From positions 25,788,501 to 25,852,500 of the forward strand of contig NC_092568.1 in the NCBI RefSeq assembly GCF_037975245.1: a DNA stretch of 64,000 bases. Direction: 5' to 3'. The stretch is from Apostichopus japonicus (lineage: Eukaryota; Echinodermata; Holothuroidea; Aspidochirotida; Stichopodidae). Positions within the stretch are counted from its first letter, which is position 1. Each line of letters starts with the position of its first letter. Positions 13,532 to 24,400 of the stretch are shown here, piece by piece. The notes beneath the pieces are model-generated. The model saw only the letters and a program-made list of their open reading frames with translations. It made no database searches and had not been told where the DNA came from. A program made the position numbers and the translations under genes.

Positions 13532-14465
13532 ACTGGTATTGCTAAGTACTGCGTAGTACTGAGTAATACTGCGAAGTAATACTGAGTAATACTGCGAAGT
13601 AATGATTAGTACTGAGTAATACTGCGAAGTACTGAGAGGTAGTACTGAGTAATACTGCGTAGTACTGAGTAATACTGCGATGTACTGAGTAATACTGCGT
13701 AGTCCTGAGTACTACTAAGTAATACTTCGTAAGTACTGCATAGTGCTGAGTAGTAGTACTGCATAGTAGTACTGAGTATATTGCGTAGTACTGAGTAGTA
13801 TTACTGAGTTATTCTGAGTAGAAGTACTGAGTAGAAGTACTGAGTAGTACTGCAAAGTACTGCGTAGTAGTACTGAGTAATACTGCGTAGTGCTGTGTAG
13901 TAGTATTGAGTAATACTGCGTAGTGCTGAGTAGTAGTACTGAGTAATACTGTGTAGTGCTGAGTAGTAGTACTGAGTAATACTACGTAGTGCTGAGTAGT
14001 AGTATTGAGTAATACTGCTTAGTGCTGAGTAGTAGTGCTGAGTAATACTGCGTAGTGCTGAGTAGTAGTACTGAGTAATACTGCGTAGTGCTGAGTAGTA
14101 GTACTGAGTAATACTGCGTAGTGCTGAGTAGTAGTACTGAGCAATACTGCGTAGTGCTGAGTAGTAGTACTGAGCAATACTGCTTAGTGCTGAGTAGAAG
14201 TACTGAGTAATACTGCAAAGTACTGCGTAGTAGTACTGAGTAATACTGCGTAGTACTGAGTAATATAGCGTAGTACTGAGTAGTAGTACTGAGTAATTCT
14301 GTGTAGTGCTGAGTACTGAGTAATGCTGCATAGTACTGCGTAGTAGTACTGAGTAGTACTGCGTAGTAGTACTGAGTAATTCTGTAGTGCTGAGTAATGC
14401 TGCATAGTACTGAGTAGTAGCACTGAGTGGTACTGTGTAGTAGTACAGAGTAGTACTGCGAATGT
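13532..14465. repeat. ACT/AGT-rich minisatellite just after the TECPR2 stop codon
   Basis: About 930 bp of imperfect tandem copies of a roughly 30-35 bp unit built from AGTACTGAGTAATACTGCG and GTGCTGAGTAGT words. It starts about 175 bp after the TECPR2 stop, so it may fall within the 3' untranslated region. It produces long minus-strand open frames of Tyr, Ser, Thr and Gln, because stop codons are rare in the unit. These have no protein-like features and are repeat artefacts. Confidence 0.9.
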
Positions 14466-16924
14466 GAATGCAGAGACACCAATAATACATATGTAGATTA
14501 TTTAAAGGAATGAAATGTGAAAGGCATTAATTATGATAAACAGCCAGTTGAGAAGGAAAAAAAAGTTACTCCATTGGAGGGATTTTATGCTTATGATATT
14601 CCTTCATATGCAAGAAGAAAATAGCTTGAGCAGTGGTTGAAATTAAAGGGTTTTTTCCCTCTCTTATCACATTGAAGTTTTTATTATGGAAAAAGTCATT
14701 GTCAAATGTACGTTTCTACAACACTTTCAAAGTGTGCAGCTAAAAATTCCTCCAAATTTTTTTTGGTTTGTTCAGCATCAGTCCTGTTCAAACTCACCTT
14801 GAAAATATGAATAAAGCAAAGGGAAGCAAATTTCATTTGCATCATTAATTACTTGATTAGGATTTAAGGATGCAATAACCTTTATTGTTTTCATGTTTTT
14901 ATTAAAAAGCAGAATATTACTTACTGTCGGATCTGTGGCCGTGGATCGACTATATGATGAAATATAAGGAAGAGCAAGTTGCTAAATAAAGTTGTCATAA
15001 CACTTAACTATTTGTTTTTATCCATCCTCCATTGATGGCGCTATATCAGTACACTGCACTTACCCAGTTTCAAGTTACATTACTTAACAGTACCCTAGTG
15101 GTTCCCTGACCAACGTTTAATGTAACTGCCAGTCAACAATGCTTTTATTTGGGGGGGGGGGCGGGTGGGGCAGGAGAGGAAGTTGAAGGTAGGGTTTTTG
15201 AGATTTTCTGTTCATTAACATTCTGATAAGTCTAGTGATACATGACTTCCACCCAGTAGTGATATAATATCATCCAAATGACACAGTCATATTGAGTCTG
15301 GAGCCTTTCCGTGATTACAACACTGAATGAAACTTTTATTTACAGGAATTTTTATCAGTACTCATAAATGTTTTCCAGATTTGATGATACTTGAAGCTTG
15401 TTTATCCTGATTATTGCTGAATGCAATTTTTGTTTTGTTTTCAGAATAAGAGTTTTTTCTTGATCATATCTTATCTTATGTTATCTTATGTAATTTGTTA
15501 CACAAAAAAAAAACTGGTACTCCTAGAAGTTTGTACTAAATAAATGCAATTCAGTATTTAAATTTGTTTTATTTTGCATTATTCCAAGGTACCTCTTTGA
15601 AGTCTCAAATAGCAGGCTGAGAGTTATTCACATAACAAATTCATAACACAGATATGTAACACAAGTTAATTAATGTCCAGGTATCTGTTATTTATCTTCA
15701 CAATTTAGTTCTTGAACATTGACTTAGGCTTAAATAGATTGAAGAACAAAATGAATGAGTTTGAGTAGTTTTCTATATTAGTTTTAAAGATATTTTGATA
15801 TCAGAATGCTCCTTTAACTGAAGGGTGTCAAGATGATTTAGAGAGCAACTTAACTGCAACTATGAATTATTTATTTATCAATAGTGACAATTTCAAGTAA
15901 CTTTAAATTTCACATCAAGAAGAGTCTGCACTTAAGGATACAATTTACCACTAATGCTTTACTCTGGAAGTGTGTCTTATTAGAACATGGGCATAGTGCC
16001 ACTCTAACATCTTAGACATTTATTTTTGTTACTTTTTGACCTGCATGGTGCTTCTGAATGAAATTATGTGTTTTGTTTTTTCCTCCTGCCTCCTGCAATG
16101 GCAAATGAATATTGCTAAATATATATTGTAACATTCTGCAACACGATTCACTCTGGTAACCTTGTTACTTATTAGCCTTGAAAGATATGATACCTGACAA
16201 TCAAATTCTGTTACCATACTCAACCAAAATTGCACCAGCCTTGTTATGATGATATATTTGAATTTATAATCTTTAAGGGTTTTACAAATTTAACTATTAA
16301 AGAAAAAAAAATTATAAAAAATACTACACTTAATAATAATAAAATAAACTACACTTAATTTCTGAGAAACAAACTTCTTCTATATTAGCTTGAGGAGTAA
16401 CAAGTTGTGGGTGAATACTACATGGTTTGGTGACTTTGGTCATACTAACACTAACATAAAGGTGACACAACCCATATGAAGTTTTTAATGTTAGGGGATA
16501 TTCTGGTTGCAAATAATGTAAACCTTATTTTGAAGAGAAAGATGTTCCACACTGGCTGTTGAAATCCCTGTCTCAATATATTGCCTCTAAATTGAGATAT
16601 GGTTAACTGAATGTAAACCTAGTTCAACTGGATGAACCCTGAAATACTCCAGAAAGTTGGGTAACCTGTAGAAGGTGGTTTGTGATGTCATCTGGGCAAA
16701 TGCTCTTCAAAACATTACTTAGACTATAATAATCTGCTTTTTGATATTTCCTTGAAACCTGATACATTTGGATTGTTTGTTTTGTTGTCAGGATCCTCTG
16801 TATTTTATATTCCATCAAAATGTATCTTTTTTGTAGGGGAAAAAAAAACAAAATCATTTTTCTTCTCCTAATTAGATAAATGATTGATATATTATAAAGT
16901 AGATAAAAGACTTATCCAGTTGAA

Positions 16925-17100
16925 GTGCCCTAATGACATTCATTCTGTTGCCAGATGCATTTACAAAATATCACAAAAGTTGAAAAACTCATATCTTTGC
17001 GGTACAAATTGCTACGAGGATGTGGTTTTTACCAATAGATGTAGAAAATTTTCAACATTTTTGCTTAGTAATCAGCTCCAACCAGCATACAATCCTTTTT
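16925..17100. repeat. Dispersed repeat copy A
   Basis: This stretch shares a series of words in the same order with 25,612-25,800: CATTC...TTGTTGCCAGATGC or the like, CTACGAGGATGT, then TTTTTGCTTAG versus TTTTTGGTTTTG. The short plus-strand open frame over it (16884-17102) has no family match I recognise. It is best read as an old interspersed repeat of unknown class. Confidence 0.45.
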
Positions 17101-17986
17101 AAGGGAAAATTGTTTTAAAGTTGATGATTGAAGTATTGTCATTTCAAGTGGTGTACTTTCAGTTGGACTATTTGTTGGCTGTAAAAGGCTGTCCTTTCAG
17201 CCCAATGCTAATATAAATTAAATATTGTCTGTGTGTGAAGAATTAATGTATTAATATTGGAAAGTGAAAATAATAATCTATAACATAAATTGACTATTTT
17301 ATAATGTATATGATTTATATTATGTTTTATTTTGTTACGTCTGCTTTCCATAAATTGAATTCAAGATTATGTTAGAAGTGCACCATATTTTCTGACAATA
17401 AATACAGTGCCATACAAATGTTAAAACCTGTGTGATTTGTTATTAGTTTGAATTCACTGCTGTATTCTCAATTCTTGATAAGCTCAGTACTTCTTCAACC
17501 CAATTACAAGTATTAAATAATATCGGATTATATCGAGTATTGAATAAGTCATCAGTAATGACTCCCCCCCCCCCAAATATGCTAGAAATTGAGATAATGG
17601 TTACCCATGATCAGGGTTGAGACAGAAATGGTAGATGTCGGTGTCCTACCGTTTTGGGGCAAAATGATACCTAATCAAGTGCATCATTTTATCGCGGTTA
17701 AGGGGCCCGCCTTATGGGGCCTGTGGGGGGTTAAGGGAGCATTGCCTCTTTAGAAACTTTGCATTTTTGAGGTATGGGAGGGTAAAATGGAAGCTGTTTA
17801 GTTAGTAAAATAAGGAAAGGTCGGAAACAAAACCAAAAAAAAACCAATACAGTATTGACAAAAGAAATCTTCAAAGACAGGAGGTATAATTACAAAATGT
17901 ATTACAATCAATGGTTTCATTAAATATTTTAAAACAACAAAACATAAACATTACTTTCAAAGCAATGTTTTTAATTTAAGTACATA

Positions 17987-17992
17987 TTTATT
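17987..17992 (-). terminator. Candidate HYLS1 polyadenylation signal
   Basis: AATAAA on the minus strand, about 480 bp downstream of the HYLS1 stop codon. It is one of several AATAAA words in AT-rich sequence, so usage is only plausible. Confidence 0.35.
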
Positions 17993-18469
17993 ATTTACAA
18001 TTAAAAACAAGTTATACAAATTGTTCTGGCCTTTCAAATTGATGATTACATTCTGTTCAGAAAAAATTCCTTACAAAGCTCAACCCCTTCTCAGGGAATT
18101 GCATATGCTTTTCAGGTATTGAATTGGTGTAAACTTTAAGGAGCAAAGTAGGAGGGAAACAAGTTTTCTTGAAAAAGTAACAAGAAATACTCGAATTTAC
18201 AAGTAATTGTTCAATGTGATGGGGTTCTTCTCTTAGAAATCTATCCAGTAGGTTGAAGTAAAGTAAAGAGAATAATTTGTATGTTTGTATGTAATGATAT
18301 TCATTATAAATAGTACCTACATTACTGGTTCTGATACACATTTCCTTAGATGGCATGAAAAGCCCTTCAAGGAGCATACTGTAATTTTTCTCTTCTGAAA
18401 TGAGTGATTTTATACCTGATTTTGCACTGTAAGTAATCTGTAAAATACTGGAAGAGCCTTTATTTTCGC

Positions 18470-21400
18470 TCAAAAGTTAAATGTGGAGTAAGGCATTTCT
18501 CTGTTGGCTAAGCTGTTTCTGACCGCCCATCTCAGAGCCTGCCTCTTCTTCTCTGTGGGTACCTGGTAGTTGTTGGGGACATACACACGAGGGTTTTGTC
18601 TAGGAAGAACCACATCATCTCTGTACAGCATCTGCTCCTGTATATATTGACAGACCAACAAATATCAACTGGAATAATAAAATATACTATATTTGACATG
18701 CCAATAGGGTCATTTGGTGTCAATGATTTCATTATCAAAGGGAGGTGGACAGTTGATTGTGAAAAGAAAAGTTATAAAGGTGAAATACTTGCAAAAAATT
18801 CTGATTAAAACAATTAAAGGTTTTCAATCTTTGCCTAAAAGAAGACAGAAGTTTTTAAGGTTGCAAATTACCTCAATGTAATATTGTACTTGTCCTATAA
18901 ACTAAAAATATTAAACAATGATTGACTGAGTGGTGAGCCAATGTTGCAGTTTGAATATAAATTAATCTGAGACCCAGTAGTTCACAGCTCACAGCTGTTG
19001 TACTCATTGCTTTGTACTACATCTTATCAATTTCATTCATTCTCTGCCAAAGAATGTTAAAGATTTTATGCAGAATTTACTTTTCAAAGGTGGAATGTGA
19101 AATATCTGGGCTCTATTTTTGTATAGATTGCTGTTATTTGTGTTTTGGTTATGTCCTGTTGAAACATTTAGAACTAACATCAAAGTGACAAAAACACAAG
19201 CAACATTTACTGAGGGAAAATGAACTCTTCAACAATCCTGCATTTATATCAACCAATCACAAGAAACAGAGAGACAAGACCAGAGTGAACAAAGTGTCTG
19301 ATTGGTTAGTTATTCAATGTCATGGACTTTGTATTCTGAGAGTACTAAGATTCAGTTAGTGCTTACTTTGATCACACGCAGAAAGCTTGTTATACGTGTT
19401 AGCCATATAAACATACATCCAGAGGGCAGTTATCAAATCCAAGATTACCACAAGGTACCTACCCTTATGTTCCACCGTAATCCTTTATGATTTCTTTCTC
19501 CAGGGGCCTTTTTTGATTTCCAGTGTGCTGCATACATCTGGTGCCTAATAGCAAGGAGAAGAATCAAAGAACTAAATTACTGACAATAGTTTCCCAACAA
19601 CTTATTCACTTGAAATTTTGCTTCCATCACAAATGATTTTATCATCTGGTTTTTAGCAGATATTTCGAGGACTTACTTTGATGAAAAGACCCACACCATC
19701 CATCTCCAGCCCAAACTTTATTACAAATTTGGATAGGGCATGTTGTGTCTACTGCCTAAGCCATCTGTTAATATTTATAACGCAAATTAACATAATTTTC
19801 TTGAGGAACTACACACCGTTATGACATCAATGCAACAACTTAATTAACAATATGTATATTTGATGGGAGACATATCCTTCCAAACTTCTGTACTGGACTT
19901 GCCTGTGCTTCATTTGCAAACTTCAAGGTGTAACAAAGCTAAGATTATCTGATATATGTAATATATATTTATAAATAGATATTCAAAAAGTAAAGAGAAA
20001 GACACACATTGGTCCAACCTTCACCATGATAACTAGTTCCATTGGTGAGAATTTGACATTTCTTAAGGAATGAGCACAATATAATTTGTGGTGTCATGCA
20101 CGTTCAACATATCTTTCTTTGTTTCTCACTGATGCACCGCACCGCAGTTGAGGTAACTGTCCAGTTGTGTGTCACTTGCTAATAGCAATTCTTCCTTCTC
20201 TCAAATCAAAACTGATATTTGTTTTAGACTAGCCAAACTTGCCTTGTAACAGGATCTGTCTTTCTGTCATGCTTCCACTTAACAGGTGCAGTTGAAGGTC
20301 TGATGACTAGAGAAGAGAAAGAACTACATTTATAATTAGCCTCCTTTTACAATTAAGATGTGGCAGTCTTTGAATGAGCATATATTGTAGGCTGTTAATC
20401 AAAGCAATTCAAAAGTTTTGTGCATATATATATATTTTACAACAAGGTTTATTACTATTTATACATTTTTTATGCAGATTGTTACATTAAAATGTAATGC
20501 TATAATATATAAGTTTATTGAGAAGCTTTCTGTAATGGCCCTGACTCTCCACATGAAATTGAGGATGTCACTTCCCCTCAAACAACTCATGATTCATGTT
20601 TCTCTCAGGTAGGTATAGTTTCATTTCATTACTCATAACTGTAAATCATGTTCACTTTTAACCAGATTCACTCAATCAACTGGCACAATGTTTTATACTT
20701 TTATAGGAATTATATGACACATTTGTTCTTTCCTCAAGTGCCATTTGCTAGCAGCACGCCTTACTAGATAATGGCCGTAGCAACTTCTAAACCAACCTGA
20801 CCAACCTTGGGCATTAATAGTCAGTCAGTATATATCACACATCTATTCAGTGATGTCTTTAAGGTCACCCATCCATACATCAGATTTTTGTAATCACACA
20901 TCTGGTTCTAAGTTATCAATATCTATCAGCCTTACCAGTTTCTGGCCATAGCAACTTCTGACCCAATTCTTATATGTAAAGTAAGCTTGGGCTAGGTTTG
21001 TATCAGATGTCAGTGTATCACACACCATCTATTCAGTGATGTCTTTAAGGTCACCCAGCCACATGGCAAACGTTTGCAAGCACACAACCAGTTCTAAGTT
21101 ATCAATATCTATCAGACTTACCAGTTTCTGGGCCATAGCAACTTCCGACCCAATTCTTATATGTAAAGTAAGCTTGGGCTAGACTTGTATCAGAGGTCAG
21201 TGTATCACACACCCTCTATTCAGTGATGTCTTTAAGGTCACCCAGCCACACATCAGATTTTTGTAATCACACAACCAGTTCTAAGTTATCAATATCTATC
21301 AGACTTACCAGTTTCTGGCCATAGCAACTTCTGACCCAATTCTTATATGTAAAGTAAGCTTGGGCTAGACTTGTATCAGAGGTCAGTGTATCACACACCA

Positions 21401-24400
21401 TCTATTCAGTGATGTCTTTAAGGTCACCCAGCCACATGGCAAATGTTTGCAAGCACACAACCAGTTCTAAGTTATCAATATCTATCAGACTTACCAGTTT
21501 CTGGGCCATAGCAACTTCCGACCCAATTCTTATATGTAAAGTAAGCTTGGGCTAGACTTGTATCAGAGGTCAGTGTATCACACACCATCTATTCAGTGAT
21601 GTCTTTAAGGTCACCCAGCCACATGGCAAATGTTTGCAAGCACACAACCAGTTCTAAGTTATCAATATCTATCAGACTTACCAGTTTCTGGGCCATAGCA
21701 ACTTCCGACCCAATTCTTATATGTAAAGTAAGCTTGGGCTAGACTTGTATCAGAGGTCAGTGTATCACACACCATCTATTCAGTGATGTCTTTAAGGTCA
21801 CCCAGCCACATGGCAAATGTTTGCAAGCACACAACCAGTTCTAAGTTATCAATATCAATCAGCCTTACCAGTTTATAGCCATAACACCTTCTGATGCAAT
21901 GTTTAATATGCTAATTTATGCTTGGGCCAGGGTTGCCTTAGATATATGTACATGAGTACATCAATCAATATCAATGTGATTAATACTTACATGACTTGAG
22001 CGGTTGATTGCTATATCTCTCTGATGTTTGTGATGAACCACCGTCTGACCACTGAACAAAACCAAAATAAAGATCATTGAAGTTAGTGTACTTGTAGAAA
22101 AGATTCCAGACAAAGCTACTGATAACAAACACCAACTAGGGAAGAGGAATACAAATTCAACTGACATGATGAATATTTGTCCCTTCTGTTACTGTTACTT
22201 GTCATTTAGCCTTTGAAGAAGATCCTGCTAGGATTGAAACGTCAGGCCAACTTACTTTTATAAAAAATTTCTCTTACACAGGCTCTCTAGTGGATAAGCA
22301 ATTTGCTAACAGGTTTATTTTACTATGATGAATATGTCACAAAGCTCGCCAGACACCAACCAATGCCCCTTCCCAAACCGCAATGCTTCATCAGCAATAA
22401 TTGCAATAAAACCAAAGATTTACAAAATTATTACATTAAATATGTGCATGTGAAACAATGATTTCTACGATGAAATACTTAGACATTCAAAATATCTATA
22501 TGTGAAAAAACTGGCTGCAGAAAGAAACAATTTCAAAGGAAGTTAAAGAACAGACACACAATGATAAACATATTTCTAATTTTAGGTTTGAATGCTAGGT
22601 TAATTAAACATACAGTCATGAGACACATACCCTGGAAGAAGAAGCAGACTTTGGACGTCTCTTTGCCTGATAAGTTTGAGTGATGGTGGACGCTTCACTC
22701 TCCGCATATTCTTCTTGAGGTTTCTCTCCTCTGAGAGGAAGATGAAGCTCAGCCAGTCTGTCATTCAGGTAGGAGATGTCTTTTGTGACAAAAAGATAAA
22801 GAAAAAAAGTACTGTTAAACATAAACTTAGAAAAATTTACTCATGTATCAGCATAGCGATTAATAACTTCTGACTATATCTGTCTTGCCCATATCACATG
22901 GGATATATCTGGTCATCAAACATTCACAGAAGTTTCATTTGATAGACACTATAGATATCTCTCTTCACAATGGATAAAATTGTAATAATATAAGGAACAA
23001 CATAAACTATTTTTTTAACTCTGGCAGGAAAAGTGATTGCGGTGCCCAACATCAAAGACATACTATCAATGTGAAAATCTTTTTACCAGTCTAAACGTAG
23101 AAAGTTGGAAACAGTATCTTTGTTGCAGAATATTACATCTCTCCATAAAATCTCTACCTGAAATCATCCTTCAATACACAGCAGAACCCTTGGGCATGAT
23201 ATTTATACTGTCAGTGTCGGTGAACAAACCAAGTTTGTTCTTTAGTTTTAGATTTGCACTTCGTATGACTAATCTTCATCCTATACTGACTTTAAAGATG
23301 ATGATTGGGTCTATGTGATCTTTAATGCAAAGAGAGACAGTTGACCCTATTGAACACCATTGCTTACCTGACTCACTCTCTGTAATCGACTCATCAAATA
23401 TCTGAGCTTGGCCATTTCTTTTCCTGAGAAATGAAACATAAATAATATCGGTGCAGAGAACAGATCATACATACTTTTTTGTACCTTATCCAAACTTTAA
23501 TCATGAATTACGGTACCACAAGACTGTGGCATATGCAAAGCAAAGAGCAGCTTCATCCTTGGTTAATGTCACGGCATGTAAGATTTTAGTTGATAATTGT
23601 GACCTAACTTACCTGACAACTTTCCTTTTGATTAATGGTTTTGATTTAGCTGCAGGCCGAGACATATGTCCTTCATCTTGCCTGTAAGATTGCTCGCTGC
23701 TGTCGTCAACTGCAACTTCATCGCTGAACGCTTTCTGATCTGTAAAATCTCTCTCAGAGAAGTTTTCTTTCCCATAACTGTCTGGATGATCCTACAAGTG
23801 TTAAAAGTATCAAAAATCATAATAAAAACAAGACAAATCAAAAGTGGTCTCCCATGAGCAAATTTGATGGCAGTTTGTTTTCAGCTATTTGCCAAATGCT
23901 GCTTTATTGGAGCAAATTTGTTTGGTAGTACTATCAGCAAACTGAAGTATAATTTTAGTTAAGAAATTCATTTTCAACTGCAAAGTACGGAAAGAGGAAT
24001 TACACTGCAGAATAGGTTACTATTGTTTCTGAGGGACTATTCTCTATTACAAAAAAAACATTTTATTGTGTAATATGAAAAGCAGTGTTTGGAGGAAATA
24101 TTGGGAGCCTTGGTATACTTTTTAGTTTCATCTAGGATTTTCCCTAAGTCACCACTAGAGTGCTATATTATGTGAAGTTATAGTTGCAAGAGAAATAAAA
24201 TTTAAAATATTTAAAAAAAAAAGAGAGAAAAAAAAGAAGAAAAACAAAAATTAAGGGGCAGTACTGTATTGGTGACAATACATTTGAAGATATTATAAGA
24301 GATGAACAGTAGTGATAGTGATGGTTGTCATTCAGTGGTCATGGATAAACATATAAAATCTAGAACCTTACAAATCTGACAAATTGCTGATGGTGATGAC

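Larger units (their letters stand above)
14466..18469. other. Convergent 3' flanks of TECPR2 (plus) and HYLS1 (minus)
   Basis: No gene is seen. Candidate AATAAA polyadenylation signals for TECPR2 lie at 14985-14990, 15539-15544 and 17397-17402. A minus-strand AATAAA for HYLS1 lies at 17987-17992. Homopolymer G and C runs occur near 15.15 and 17.57 kb. Sequence near 17.6-17.8 kb (GGGGCCCGCC-type words) is more GC-rich than its surroundings and may be transposon debris. Transcript ends cannot be fixed from sequence alone. Confidence 0.5.

Noticed and set aside
13801-14490. Long minus-strand open frame of Tyr/Ser/Thr/Gln repeats (229 residues), plus overlapping frames
   Set aside because: It is the translation of the minisatellite. 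Three overlapping frames are equally open, which reflects repeat composition and not a protein.
20790-21955. Regular repeat array that could suggest a CRISPR-like locus
   Set aside because: The whole 187-bp unit repeats with no unique spacers, the DNA is clearly eukaryotic, and it lies in a HYLS1 intron. It is a satellite.
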